A DNA stretch of 64,000 nt from Aphelocoma coerulescens (lineage: Eukaryota > Chordata > Aves > Passeriformes > Corvidae): assembly GCF_041296385.1 (NCBI RefSeq), contig NC_091023.1:4898924-4962923 (forward strand), in the 5' to 3' direction. Shown piece by piece: positions 48,473 through 60,845 of the stretch. The notes under the pieces were generated by a model. The model did not search any database, had not been told where the DNA came from, and was given only the letters and a program-made list of their open reading frames with translations. The position numbers were made by a program, and so were the translations under genes. Position 1 is the stretch's first letter, and each line of letters begins with the position of its first letter.

Positions 48473-51400
48473 CTGGGAAGAGGAGGAGGAGATGGGAAGC
48501 ATGTTAGTTGAATACAGCTCCTTTCCCCCCACTCCAGTCTTCCCCAGTCCCCATTAAAGCTGCAGGGCTGTGAATTGGGTTTGGCTTAGTGTTACCCTTC
48601 CTTAAGTTTATCCTTACTTTCAGCAGTGCCTTTTAGGATTAGAGCTCATGTGGAAGGCCCAGAAATGTGCTGCACAACTGTCAGGTGTTCTGCCAGCATG
48701 ACAGCAGGGCTAAAGAGCTACAGCTCATGACTGGTGACAAACTTAACTGGTGCTTTTGGCTGTGCTGGGAGAAGCAGCTGCTGTGCAAGTGCTGCTGCTG
48801 CTGCCTGTTACAACCACCTGGGCTGGATTTCTGAGTAGGAATGGTCAGTGCCTGTGTGGTGAACAAGGCTCGTTGTGCAGTCTCCTCTAATGCTGTGCCC
48901 CAAGGGCTTTTCTCTGTTAGCATGGTCTGGTCTTCTTCCAAACTTCCCTGTTTGCAGACAAATCTTATTTCTGACCTATTTTGACATTTAGCCAAGCTTT
49001 CTTTCAGGAAATGTGGCTGGGCTTTAAGTGCTGGCTGGTACCACCAAGAGGAAGTGGTTGCCTCTGTGGGGTCAGAGGAAACCAAGTGGCACCTCTTGCT
49101 CTGAGCAGAGAGAAGGGCAATGTGGTATCAACAGGGCTCTCTTTAGCCAACAGTGCTGTGGGCACAGGAACCTTCCTTTTTTTTTTTGCTTGACTTCCCT
49201 CTCCCCTGGCTGTTGCTAATTGTTGTTGTCTCTGACAGGACAGGAACAAAGAGCTCTGCTCAAGCATGGTGCCTATGCCTGGCACTCTGCCCAAATTGCA
49301 AGTTTCAGAGCATCTTCCACAGGCACAAGTGCCCAGGCAGGAATAGTCCCTGCTGCAGTGGCCTCTGTGCATCATGGGGATTACTACAAAACTTGCCTTT
49401 TGCCAAAGGGAATGCCATACTGCTGGGAGAGCCTGGCTCCCAGGGAGAGGCTGTGCACTGGCTTTGGAGCAGAAGCTGCTGGGTTTTGGCAGAGTGCTGA
49501 TTATTTGCAAAGTGGCTCGCCTGGAGTTAGGAAGAGTCTCCTGATTCCAGCCATCTCAGTCTACCAGGAACTGTAGTGCAGATTGTCACCATCTGGCCTT
49601 CTCAAGAGTTTGTTAATGCCACTTCATTGAAACCACTCCCATGTAGACCCCCTATTCTCACAGTGTTCCTGTGTTCAGGTGTAACTCACCCTTGGGCTTC
49701 CCAGCATGGTGCTGCTTGCTGGCATTCAGCATTGCCTGCTTTTTCTGCACCTCTGTGATTGAAAAACCTGGAAGATAAGCAGATTTTTGTCAGGAGCAGG
49801 TCATCATTTTGTACCTCAGGGCAAGACACAGGTAGGCAAATGCCTGAGGTGACAGGCCACAATTACTGCCAAGGCTGGGAGGGCAGAGCCTGCTCCCCCT
49901 GGCCTGTGCTGTGCTGCACAAACACCTCCCATGCAGGGTTTGCTGCCTACCCCTGGCAGCCCATGCTTCACTGGGGGGAGAAGCCAGTCCAGGCCTGGGG
50001 TGGCTGAAATCTTAGAGAGCACACTAGGCTGAATTAAGGATTTCGACAAAACAACACAAACCCTCTTGGACAGTGAGAGCCCTTGACTGAACCTGTTCTG
50101 TATAGACACCTCCACGTTGGGCACTCATACTGTTCTGGACCCTGTATGTAATGTATTGACTATTTTGTCAGCCCTGCTTGAACTCCTTAAAACACATCAG
50201 CCTCCCTGAGGACAGACGGCAGTGTCAGCTCGGGGTGGTTTGGAGATTTTCAATTGCACGGATTCATTCAGAATATGCAATTCAGCAGCCCAGAGCTGCA
50301 CTGCAGCATGGACTGGCTTCCCACCCTGTCACTCCTCAGGCATTAGCCGGTCGGTAAAAAAAAGATGAAAACCCAAAAATAATACTAATAATTAAAAAAA
50401 ACTGCAGTATCTGAGCATTGCTGCTTCCATACCTGTCTCCTGGTCCAGCTGCACCTGCCTCCTTTCATTCTCAAATGCCTTCAGCCAGCGCTGTTTCTGC
50501 TCGGGCTTTTTTGCACAGAATAAATGGACTTCCTCACTGTCTCGGCAGTGCAGCTTAAATGCATTTTTCACACTGATATTGAAGTCCTTGTCCTTCCCAT
50601 CTTCTACATCCAGTATTTCCATGTCGTCCATGTTGATCCGACTCTTATAATACAAGATGTCCCTGCGCAGAAGGTCCTGTAAGAGAGATCACAACAGATG
50701 TTGCTGTTTCTTGGATATAATGGAGCATTTGATCTTCCTGCTACCTTTACAGTCCTGTAAAAGAAATGAATACTGGATTTGAATCTGTGGAACTGCAGAG
50801 TGCTGAGCTGCTGTGGGCACTGTTGGGAACCACATGGCTTATGGGGTCAGGACAGGTTGGTGTCTGCCGTGAAGATGTGAACGAGAAGCAAGCTTGGGTA
50901 TTACACATGATCCCAAATCCTCATTAAGCCTCTGTCAGAAAACACTATTTGAATCCTTCATTTCCAGTTAAAAAGAAAACCAAAAATACTAACTAGCTCT
51001 TGTTTTTTTGTTGACAATGAAAAGTAACTTTGAGAACAGTGAGTTCCATGCCTAAGTTAACTGGAGCTACCTGCATGCCGTGGAATATGCAAAAAATAAT
51101 TGGCACATTCAGTTCTGAAATTCCAGAGGAAGATACCATTCATTGGCTCTGAGAAGGAAGATTTTATTACTCAGCTTATGAAAAACAGCATGAGCTGTAC
51201 TTACAGACTTACATGTGCTGTTAACATGGCCTTACTGACTTCCAAGGCCCACATCTGTTCATCGAATCTGCAGCTTTTTCTGAATACAGCACTAAGGTGG
51301 AAGTTCAGTTGAAAAACAAGGTAGTTAAAAGAAATTGTGTGACAAAACTCATAACTGAGTAGTATAGAATAACCCCACACTAACCCCAGAAGCAGTGCAA

Positions 51401-54400
51401 TGCTTTCCTCTTTTGCTGTGACAATTAGGCCAGTAGCTGATTGCTTTGCTCAGGTACACAGAAACACCCCAGGACCTCAGAAAAAAGACTGCAAGGAATT
51501 GCACAGAGAAGGCTCAGTGCCAGGAGCCATGAGGCCAGGAAGCATTAAGGAAACAAAGGGGTAGAGAGGGAGCTCACTTAAATCCATCAGCACAGCAGTA
51601 GCCAGCATTCATGGGTTACCTTCTTGCAGCAGACAAGCTGGTGATCAAAGAGGAAGAACATCCTCTGTTGGCTCTTGGCTTGAGGGTGGGAGATTTTGGC
51701 TAATTCCCCAGAATAGATGAGTTCTGAGCTTCTGACTAGGACATCTTCTCCCTGAGAACAGCACAAAGAACAAGTTGAGCTCAGCCATCTGAAAGCGGGA
51801 ACCTGTAGTCTTACAGGAGAACCTCAGCTTGGCTGAGAGGCCTGAATTCCTGCTGACAGAATTCACCTGGAAATGGGAGAGAGCCTCTGTGCTGGAGGAC
51901 AGTCCTTGTCACATCAGGAAGACACTGTGCCCTTGGCTCCCAGGGAATGGAAACTGAATTTGATAAGAACAATAGCCTTTTAAATTTTTTAAATCTCCTT
52001 TTCCAGGGAGTCTGCTCAGGAAAGCTGCTCCCTCCCAGACATAAAGAAGGCATAAGCAGGGAGCTAAGAATTTAGCCTGACATCCTCAGGCAGGGAGACA
52101 GTGTGGGTTTATTGGATCTAGTATTTAGAAAATTAATATTTTGTTTGTTTTATTTAGCAATTTTTTTAATGGGTCTACAGGGAACCTTGGTTTCCTCTGT
52201 CACTGTGCCCAAACTTGCCTTTCTGCAACAATAACCGGGCTTATTAAGAATTAAGGAGAAAGTCTGCCCATCTTGAGAGTTTAAAGTCACTCAAGATAAA
52301 AGGGGAGGCAAAAGAAAAATAATAGAATTTCACTAACCTACATGCTGATTTCATTCTGCAAGGAAAATCAGGGAAGCAAAAATCCCAGGGAACATGCAAA
52401 GGCAGCTGGTCTAGCCCTGTTATATGCTAGACCTGCTTAGTTGTACTAAGAGATAATATCTGTTTAAATAAAAAATCAACGACTCCCCACGAAGATGGTC
52501 AGAGAGCTGAGGGAGGGCTAGACAGTGAGATGTCACTGTAGGGAGAAGCTGTGGGAAGGGCAGAAGAGGAGCAAGGTAGAACAGCCGATTCCTTGGGCAG
52601 GGAAGTCTCCTACCTCCCAGTCCTCTATGGAGCTCTGCCACTGAGCGATTTTGTCGATGTTCTCCAGCCGCCGCTTCCTCTCGTTGATGAGCCGAGCTAC
52701 GTTCTTCATGGCGTTTAAGGCAGCCTCGACATCTTTAAAATCCCTGGGGAGGGGCAGAGGCGTTAGGCTTGGCAAAACAGCACGTGGGTGTTGTACCTAC
52801 ACTCCACAGGAGAGCGGCCTAGCACGGAGCTGGACTGAAACCAGGAGTTCCACTTGCAGTCTGTCCCAGCTGTTCTGTGCAGGAATCAGAAGCACCTGTT
52901 CCTGTGGCAGCTTCTCAGACACTCGCTGGTTTTGAGGCACAACTTATGGTCTGGTAACAAATCTAGGCCACCTTTGGGGAAGGGAAGGGGGTAAGGAATC
53001 AAATTTAGCTACGGAGATGTAAATACAAACTGCTGGAAGAACCTCCAGGGCTTTCCAAGTCTCGTTTTCTTTACAGCATAATACAACTTATTCACAATGC
53101 TGCTGTTTCCATGCAGGGACTGATCTCTGGTGCAGAGGTGAAGCAGTTCAACAGTAACTGGCTTGTTTCAAACAGGAGCTGATAGCTTATCTGGCAGGGT
53201 AGGACAGAGGCTGATCTGCCCTCCCCCACACACCATCTGCGGCCACCAGCTACTTCTGCTGAGTTCAGAGCAGCTGGGAAGGAGCTGAGCTGCACAACTT
53301 GGCTCTAAGGCAACTCTCAAAACATCTGTGCACTTCATTAACGAGCTTTCTGCTCTGAGGTCAGCTTCAGACAACATGCTTAGAGATTTAACAAGATGTG
53401 CTTAAAGCCATTCTGGGAAGTACCAGGGCTGCAATTAGGAAGGTGAAATTAAGTCAAACCACAATGGACCAATATCCATACTTTTATACAGATTTTTCAT
53501 GTTTTCAGATACTTAATTAAGTGACAGTTGTTTGAGCCAAAGGTACTGCCTTCCCCCTGAAGCTGAGCGATGGATTTGGAGGCTTTGGAGCCAGCACTGA
53601 CAGGCACCAAGTGTGCATGGCTTGACTGCTGCAGGGCACAACTTCCCACTGCCAATATGGACATTTTGGGATATATTCAACCAATGCTTTTGGAGGCAAA
53701 GTTCTTCACACCACCACCAGAAACATGTAGCTCCAAAGTATGCATGTGCTGGCATCACAGCTACATGAGCCAAATAAAATAGAAAATGACCATTTTAAAA
53801 TGCACCTTGTAACTCTTGGTCTGTGACAAGAAACAGTGCTACTGTAGTGGAAAATCACATATTTGACATAAAAATACTTTTTTTCCTGGTTTCTACAAGG
53901 TAACCCATAAGAGTTGTGGTGTTGGCTGCAGTTAGTCACTGCCCTCCTTGCAAGATTCAGCACGAGCCCACTTCCATGAGAGCAGCCTGGCCTCTTCCCT
54001 CCCCCCCTCACTGGCCTACCTATGCTGGGGGTTGGTGTACTTGAGCAGCTCGGCCAGTTGCAGGGGGTATTTGCAGATTTTCTGCACGGGGGTCAGCAGG
54101 AACCCATCCAGCGAGATGTCGATCATCTTCTGCAGCAGCCGGCAGGCCTCGAAGAAGTAAACGTACTTGTTCACCTTGGTGAGGCGCGACAGCTCCATGC
54201 AGGCGTTGGGGTGGTTGTTGCAGTACTCGGAGTAGATCTGGAACTCTGTTTGCTGCAAGGGACAGGGAGGGATTTACTGCCCATGTTCCCCAGGCCATGC
54301 CCTGGCACAGACTCCTGTGTATTCCCTGCACAGGGAGCTGTTTGGTGATTTGTGTCCTCCCCTCCCCAGGCTCTCAAGGCCAGAGACCTAAAGCTGGGGG

Positions 54401-57400
54401 CAGGCAGGGTGTGTAACAGGTTCAGCACCTGCAGCTCATCTGAGAGACCCAGACACTCCCACGTATCCTGGTCTGAGCTCAGCTGAATGCTTTTAGAGCC
54501 CAGACCAGCCACTGCTGATCCTGCACTGACCTGAAAATACTATCACTGCAAACCCAGGTCCCGCTCAAGATTTTGGTATCTTCCTACGTTTTGGCTGAAG
54601 TACCAAGGTCTGGCAGGAATTACAATGTTCAGAAGATGAGGTGCTTTGAAAATGCTCTTTCCAGAGCCACAAGAGCTACAGGATATTTCTTTGGGAAGTG
54701 GGGAGTGGTTGAACAGGGCCAGGGTGGGGGGTGGTAACATTTAGTTTGGTTGGATGGATCTTTTTAAAGAAAGCTTCAGTTCTGTCAGATCAATTTCTAA
54801 ACCCTCTGGCTTAATCCATGCTCAGCTACTACCCCTTTCCCGTGAAGTCAAATTTACTTACATATTCCAAGAAGCATGAGCCAACCTCACTCAAATGTGG
54901 GTGGTCTTTGTTAAATTTCTTCTCTAGTGCTTTAACAAATTTCTTCTGGCACCTGTAGATGTCCTCAATATTCCCAAATATTGTCTTCAGCTGTTCTTCC
55001 GTAAACATGTCTGCTCTCTTGCGGCACTGCTTAATGTAGCCCTAGGAGAAAACCAAATTGGAAAGCTTCCTGGGCATCTGCTCTGTGGCAACAGAAAGCC
55101 TCAAGGACTGCAGTCAGATGTACACCAGGTTCCGGTATTTGCTTCCTGCAGAGATGTACCCATGTTTAACTATTATTTCCTCTAGTGTTACCCTACACAT
55201 GATAGAAGCAGAAGCCAAGGCACAGGCTCATGGCAGCCCTGGGCGATGCTGTAGCCCACACCTGAAGGAGTCACAGAGCTGCTTTCTCTCTTGCTGAAAA
55301 GCCCTTTATGTGTGTGCAGGCAATGGGGTGCTCTGACCCCAGCACTCGTAGATTCAGACCATTGAAGTCCAGTTGTGGGTCTGGTTTGGGTGCCTGTGTG
55401 AGGAGCTGCCTGACTGACTCCAGGCAGAGGAGAGCACCAAGGGATGGGGAGACACTGCAGCAGGAGAGGCTTGTTTTTAAGTGTGTGCTCCTTGCCCCAG
55501 CTGCCTCTGCTGGGAGCCACTCCACTTTGGTACCATTGCAGTGGAGAATTCTGTTCCCACAAAAAGTCCAACTACCTCCACTCCCCCAGTGTGTACAATG
55601 GATGTCTTTTAGAAGAGGTGTCACAGTATTCAGCATATTTAACTGTAAAGGACCCAATTGGCTGAGCATCCCCCAGTTGTTTTCATCAGAGCAAGACTTG
55701 CCTGAAGGCTGGAGTTGCTGATTATATTACCTGAGAACATATATTAGAGAGGACAGCAGTGCTAGACATTTACTTTTCTCTGGCTTGGGAAATTCAATTA
55801 ATTCCATTTAATCAGAGCACAAGTGAGTGCTCCAAATGCAGAGGCATTTGGGATTTTGCAGTAATGAATTGTCTTCTGTTTTCTGGGCATATAATACCAT
55901 TCAGCAGAACTGGTGAAAATACAGTCTCTTTTTCAGAAAAGTTACCTGCTTAGGGTCCCTTTCTGGGCAAGAATGGGACATACTCCCATTATCCTTCAGC
56001 CAAGTTCTCACAGTCCCTTCCCCTTTTTTTCCTTACCTCACAAATGTCCTTCAGGTGCTTGATGTAGTCTCTCTCTGTGCTTATGATCTCATTGATGACA
56101 TTGGTCCTCATTTGGTCTTTGGTGGTCTGGCCCATCCCAAAGCGTCGGGAGTCGTCTTCTTTGCCCCCCTCTACCTTCAGGGGATAATCTTCCATGGGCT
56201 CATCCTGGTTTACTCGCAGCTGTGCAGGCACACAAGATGTTCACTGTTTGTATTGCTAAACACAGCTCTGCCAAGGAAGTTTGGGATAGTCGACTGAGTG
56301 GCAGACAAAGAGTGAGCTCGGATAAGGTGGGAAGAGGGTGTGTGTATTGCCTGGGAACATTTTCCCCTCGGGGAAGCTGAGGCCAGACAATCACTTTGGG
56401 GAGGGTACTTTGAAGCCACATGGCAGCTGCTCCCACTGTGACATGGGTAGGTTTAAGCAGGCAATTCTTGTGGACAGAAGTCACAGGAATAATATGGAGT
56501 CCTTCAGGAAGAATACATAATCAGGACAAAAATGGTTTATCGAGTGAAATTTTCTTAAATATATGAAGGAGCACTTTGGGAGGGAGGAGAGAACCAGTAG
56601 ATGGTTGGGTTTTTATCTAGCTTTATTGTTCTCATACTGTCAATAACAGATGGCCCTCGGTATCTGCTTCCTCAGGATTATTTAAAGAGAGTTCATTGCT
56701 AAAGTAAAAGCAGATACAGCTGCCTGTGGGCACTACCATGGGAAGGAAGGGCACTACGTGGCAGGGCTGTGTGGGACTCTCGGTCCCCCCATCAGATGGC
56801 AGCACAGCACGAGCAGAGGGAAGCACCAGGTTGGAGCCATGCTGCGCTGCAGAGTCTGCTCTGTCACCGCCGCAAAGGGCCCGAGTTAAAGCTGGCACGT
56901 ACTGGGGCATTTCACTTGGGAGCTTTCTTTTTTGTAGAACTGTTGTAGCTCTCGCAGTGCCCGCGGGAATACTTTGTACATGACTCAAAGGATCAGTCCC
57001 AGCACAGAGAAGGAGTGAAAGATAGGAAGTTAAAACACACATAATTATAGGAATTTTTAGTGCAATGACACAGAACTGCTGTAAACTTCTAATGTAGTTT
57101 CTTCTAGGCTCTATGACTTACCACTTGATACAAATACACCTACATATAAAAAACAGTGCATACCCCTCCCCTGTCAACACAGGCACAGATTACATTTACT
57201 CACTGCTGAAGCCCTCAAGATGTGCAATCCTGGTTCTCCTTCACAGTGAGCTGGACATCGGCAACTCTTAAACTCAGACCTTGACCTGAAACTCATGTGG
57301 AGTGACAGAGTCCTGCAGACTGACCCAAGCTTTCAGACATCCCAGCCCTCCCTGCAGTGAGCTTGAGAGCCGGTGGTAATTAGCAGGAAATCTTCGCCTG

Positions 57401-58976
57401 GATGCTTGAGTAAGTGTTGTAATTCCTCTGTTAAAAGAATTTCTTACTCTGCATCCCTAATGGCTAGTACTAGTCTGCTTTACTCTAAGATATTATGACA
57501 GATTTTTTTCCAGCCAGGACAACAATTCAACTTATCAGTAACATGAAAGAAAAAATGTCTTTGTTTTCATTGCAAAAAAAAAAGCAGTTTTGTCCCCACC
57601 AGTGCTGTTGGTACTCTTACTTGCAAAACATTCCACTGTTGGTAATAATTATCCAGCTGAGATCATCACAAAGCATTTCAAAACTTCTCCAAGGACTTTT
57701 GTTACAGACACCAAATGACCTCGTGTCACCTCCTTTCAGCTTCACCTGGTTTTGGGTCACTTGTGATCTGAAGTGACCTGGATAAAGAGCTAAAGGGCTG
57801 AGAATCTCTGCCCTTAGGCACCTAGTTGCCTTTGTAGCACTGACGAGCCTGCCGAGAGGTGGTGAAAGGTGTCAGGCACCCACACCGACAGTCACAGTCA
57901 GGAGAAAGGAAAAAAGCCTTTCTCCTCACAGCAGGACAGCAGAGCACAGCAGTCACCACCCTCCCACACTCCTGGTTTCCCTCCCACTTGCCCTGAGAGC
58001 TCAGATGTGTTTCAGAAAGCTCAGCTGGAAATTAAGCTTCTGCAGCGTGCAGTTGGGACTGTCTGGGCTGGTCCGCACAGCTGTTCTGTGTGGGCTTTGT
58101 AGCTGGCACCAAGGGACAGCCTTGGCCCACAAGCACTGAGTGTCTCAGATTGCCCCAGATGACCGCCGAGACAGTTCTTGTGTCTTTCTCCTCCATTTTT
58201 AAGTGCCTGGAATACAGTGCTGTGCGACAGCCCAGCAGCCTGGTGGGCTAAGACAAGGTGTGTGTGTGTGTCAGGTGGGTGCATGCTTTGGACGTGGCAT
58301 TGCGCTGGCCCTGGCACCAGCTGGAGAGAGGTGCCTTTGGTGCCATGCTCATCTGTATTGCCTAAGTGGACAGCTGACCTCTGCCAGCTGCATCAGGGAT
58401 TCCTCCAGGAGAGTGTTGCTTGCTCCTGGAAGCGGATGCCATGTGCTTGGGCACAAATCAGCCTATCTACAGATGGGTTAGCAGGAGCCAGGCTGCAAAC
58501 CACCAAACAGGGCAGCTCCCCAGCTGGCATGGCACAGCTCAGCTCCGCTCCAGTCTGGAGCTGAACCTTTTGCCCTGATCTACTCATGTAGAGGGAGCTC
58601 TCCATACTGGTTGCTGCTCAGCCAGGAGGGCACCCTGTACTGTAGCCACTTGGAGAGGAATAGTACCAAGACATGCTGAACCAGCTATCTCTAGCAGTGA
58701 AAGTCCGGATGAGTCACCACAGAACATTACACCTGGAGAAAAAGAACAAACACCTGGTGCTAATGGAGACGGCGCAAAGAAAGATCAAGATCTTACCCGA
58801 ACAAAGCTGGCTGGAAACCAGCCTTCACTGTCCAGAATCCTCCCCCACCACCACTCCTTGTTGGTAGCATCCATTACTTCGATGACTTCACCGGCCTTGA
58901 ATCCCAGCTCTTGGTCATCCATGGTGACATGGTCCCAGAGGGCTTCTGCATACACCACGCTGCCATCGCTGATGAG
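48315..58976 (-). CDS. ARHGEF4: ARHGEF4 (ASEF) Rho guanine-nucleotide exchange factor, 3' part: SH3-DH-PH-C-tail
   Basis: Nine minus-strand exons join in frame to 505 residues plus TAG; the N-terminus lies beyond the window. Residues count from the first one here. SH3 is about 1-60 ([30 protein letters not shown]). A linker follows. DH is about 97-290, starting [16 protein letters not shown], with the third conserved helix [20 protein letters not shown] near 234-253. PH is about 303-420, with its C-terminal helix Trp at 410 (QKQRWLKAF). The tail ends RLTPFRK. In mammals ASEF activates Rac1/Cdc42. Its SH3 domain packs on DH to hold it inactive until APC binds the N-terminal region, promoting migration and junction remodelling. 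[13 protein letters not shown] and the tail fit ARHGEF4 better than the paralogue SPATA13 (VQEDKEMG). All introns are GT-AG. Confidence 0.95.
48473..49689 (-). other. ARHGEF4: ARHGEF4 last coding intron
   Basis: A 1.2-kb phase-1 intron with acceptor CCGTCCC-poor but usable TTCCCAG. Several overlapping open frames occur in its GC-rich part, but none has a recognisable domain. Confidence 0.8.
49690..49767 (-). other. ARHGEF4: ARHGEF4 C-tail exon 1
   Basis: A 78-nt exon, phase 1 at both ends, encoding (G)[18 protein letters not shown] then HHAGKPK. It is a basic helical segment just after PH. Donor is AGG|GTGAGT. Symmetric, so it could be skipped in frame. Confidence 0.95.
49768..50432 (-). other. 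ARHGEF4: ARHGEF4 intron
   Basis: A 0.67-kb phase-1 intron with acceptor TATCTTCCAG. Nothing further is recognised. Confidence 0.85.
50433..50676 (-). other. ARHGEF4: ARHGEF4 PH exon 2
   Basis: 244 nt, phase 0 in and phase 1 out. It starts [18 protein letters not shown] and ends [10 protein letters not shown](G). It includes [18 protein letters not shown], the last PH strand and the C-terminal helix with its invariant Trp. Donor is CAG|GTATGG. Confidence 0.96.
50677..51619 (-). other. ARHGEF4: ARHGEF4 intron
   Basis: A 0.94-kb phase-0 intron with acceptor TCTCTCTTACAG. Nothing further is recognised. Confidence 0.85.
51620..51751 (-). other. ARHGEF4: ARHGEF4 PH exon 1
   Basis: 132 nt, phase 0 at both ends, encoding [20 protein letters not shown] through [14 protein letters not shown], the first four PH strands. 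Donor is AAG|GTAACC. Confidence 0.96.
51752..52613 (-). other. ARHGEF4: ARHGEF4 intron
   Basis: A 0.86-kb phase-0 intron with acceptor GCTGTTCTCAG. Nothing further is recognised. Confidence 0.85.
52614..52743 (-). other. ARHGEF4: ARHGEF4 exon: end of DH and DH-PH linker helix
   Basis: 130 nt, phase 2 in and phase 0 out, encoding (R)[21 protein letters not shown] then [21 protein letters not shown]. This is the long C-terminal DH helix running into the PH domain. Donor is GAG|GTAGGA. Confidence 0.96.
52744..54019 (-). other. ARHGEF4: ARHGEF4 intron
   Basis: A 1.3-kb phase-2 intron with acceptor CTGCCCCTCCCCAG. No repeat family or extra exon is recognised. Confidence 0.85.
54020..54252 (-). 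other. ARHGEF4: ARHGEF4 DH catalytic exon
   Basis: 233 nt, phase 0 in and phase 2 out. It starts [20 protein letters not shown] and carries the most conserved DH segment, [18 protein letters not shown], which contacts the GTPase switch regions. Donor is TAG|GTAGGC, in the frame ...PQH(R). The interrupted Arg codon completes in the next exon. Confidence 0.96.
54253..54861 (-). other. ARHGEF4: ARHGEF4 intron
   Basis: A 0.6-kb phase-0 intron with acceptor CTGTCCCTTGCAG. Nothing further is seen. Confidence 0.85.
54862..55041 (-). other. ARHGEF4: ARHGEF4 DH exon (helices 1-2 region)
   Basis: 180 nt, phase 0 at both ends, encoding [18 protein letters not shown] through [13 protein letters not shown]. 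It includes the [20 protein letters not shown] helix typical of DH domains. Donor is TAT|GTAAGT. Confidence 0.96.
55042..56036 (-). other. ARHGEF4: ARHGEF4 intron
   Basis: A 1.0-kb phase-0 intron with acceptor GTTTTCTCCTAG. No further feature is recognised. Confidence 0.85.
56037..56219 (-). other. ARHGEF4: ARHGEF4 exon: SH3-DH linker and start of DH
   Basis: 183 nt, phase 0 at both ends, encoding [19 protein letters not shown] through [11 protein letters not shown]. The first half is an acidic, poorly conserved linker. The second half opens the DH domain (conserved region 1, [14 protein letters not shown]). Donor is GAG|GTAAGG. Confidence 0.95.
56220..58796 (-). other. ARHGEF4: ARHGEF4 intron after the SH3 exon
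   Basis: 2.6 kb, phase 0. It contains moderately GC-rich patches at 56,800-56,960 and 57,850-58,560 but no recognisable exon. A (TG)n run lies at 58,257-58,271. Confidence 0.8.
58797..58976 (-). other. ARHGEF4: ARHGEF4 SH3 exon
   Basis: 180 nt, phase 0 at both ends. It encodes the whole SH3 core from [17 protein letters not shown] to [10 protein letters not shown]. The ALYDY-type motif is ALWDH, and the Trp pair region is KEWWWGR. Acceptor is CTGCCCACAG and donor is CGG|GTAAGA. A symmetric exon that could be skipped in frame, which would free the DH domain from SH3 autoinhibition. Confidence 0.96.
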
Positions 58977-60845
58977 CTGTGGGCAGAGCAGGTCAGACTG
59001 TCAGTCCCCCCACGACAGCAGCACCGTGTGCCAGCGTGGCTGCAGCTCTGGCACCGTCACTGCTGAGCAACACGTGCTGGTAACTCTGTACTCCCATGGG
59101 CAATGAGGAGTTAGTGCAAGGCTGGCAGTTGCTTTGCCTGACCCTGCTCTCAACAGCATTTGCTCAGAATCACTTGGACACACTACATTTACTACCATAA
59201 AAACATAAATTCTGGTATTTCATACTGCTGACTTTGCCTCAGCCAGTAAACAAGGCTCAGTGGTACCTTGTTTGTGGAGGATGCTCTGGTGCTGCCAGTG
59301 CAGCTCCGCTTTGGAAAGCCTTGAAATAAAACCTTGAGCATCAATATTTAGAGACGTACTTCAGAGCAGAAAGCATTTGGAGGCCTCAGAGCTACTCTGG
59401 GATGGATAGAGCCTGAAGCCTTTAAGGTGGTTAAACTTAAGGTGCTTAAAATAAGACTCCTGGAGAGTTTTAGGTAATTATATTGAGGAACAACAGTTAT
59501 TTACTACATGCCCCATGGAGGCCCTACTCTAGGAAAAACAGGACCCCCAACAATTAAAAAAACCCAAACCAAAACCAAGGCCCACGTGGCTGGAAGGTGC
59601 AAGGAGGCTCCTGAGCACAGTGATGCTGTGCCTGATGCCATTCTCGACCGATCACACCTCAGCTGTGGGGTAGCCAGGTACCCCTTGGGTGCTGTTCCAG
59701 TGGTGTGTCTGTGGGCCGGTCCTGCTGGCCACTACAGCAGGAGTGCCTTATGCCACTGGTTTGTCAGGTCAGTCTCCCTTGGATTTCAACAACTACAGAG
59801 TACAAGCACAGAGTTCTCAGGGCCTGAGTGTACCTGGGACTGTCTGAACACCAAGGATTTCCCCAAGAAGGCAGAGTGCGTACTGGAGTTCTGTTAAAAG
59901 GACTTAGCCATTGTGGAGTGGCAGTGAAGGCCTATTTTTCTCCAGGAAAATGATGCAATGATGAATTATGGGAAGACAACGGGAAGACAGTCTGTGAGGC
60001 ACAAGGGAGAAAGAGAAAAGCTGTAGGAAACCCAGAATCACTGGTAGGTGTCCCAGCACTGCAGCAGCATCACCACAATGCACGGGCCAGCCTTGCACCT
60101 TGAGCTGCTCGGTCACCTGGAGCTATCCGCTGCTCTGGGTTACTGCTTCTGCCTCTCCACAGAGATGCACGTTGGAAAAGAATGTCAGGATAATCGTGAA
60201 CTGAGTAAATCAGAAGAGGGTTAACGAGGCATTTGAAAGAAAATTGAAATGCATTCTGCCTTTGGATAGCAAATGCCCCTTCACTGAACCAGAAACAGCT
60301 TAATGCAGTGTCTCCATTCTGACAAAAATAACGGGATGATGGGGAAGGAGAGGGTGAGAGGTTCCCAGTTATCTACCCAGTTGGTGTGTAGCCAGAGCTA
60401 GGTGAGATGCAGTGGAGTGATGCTATGTATATCTCTATGAAAGCAGGGGATGAAGATCCATGTGGCAGCAAAAACAAAGGGTTATTGATGTGTTAAAAAC
60501 AACAGAAGTGCCTCAGAATGGTCGTGTAGAAATTAGAGCCTCTCCCCCCCAAAAAGGTGCTGGGATCAGCCCAACTGAAGTGCATCCACTCTAAGGCACA
60601 CAGGATGGGAAACAAACGGGAGGAGCCGAAGGCTCTGGTGTAAAAGGAAAACTAGGATACAGGTGCCACCACAGAAATGTTGTGGGATGACTATCACAAC
60701 TGGAGTGCTGCAGTGGGTGGCCATAAATCCTTCAGAAGAGACAGGCATGGAAGGAGAGGCAGTGGGGGAACACTGTATATGAGGGAGTGTTTTTCCTGTC
60801 AAGAGCTTGATGATGGTGATGACAGGGTTGAGTATTTCCTCTCCT

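Noticed and set aside
48800..49580. Multiple open frames of 110-170 codons on both strands
   Set aside because: They fall within the last ARHGEF4 intron and its GC-rich surroundings, overlap in several frames and show no domain or splice support.
58257..58271. (TG)n run as a regulatory Z-DNA element
   Set aside because: Too short and too common to support any specific role.
48315..58976. SPATA13 (ASEF2) as the identity of the minus-strand gene
   Set aside because: [25 protein letters not shown] and the RLTPFRK tail fit ARHGEF4 better, and the FAM168B neighbour agrees with the ARHGEF4 locus.
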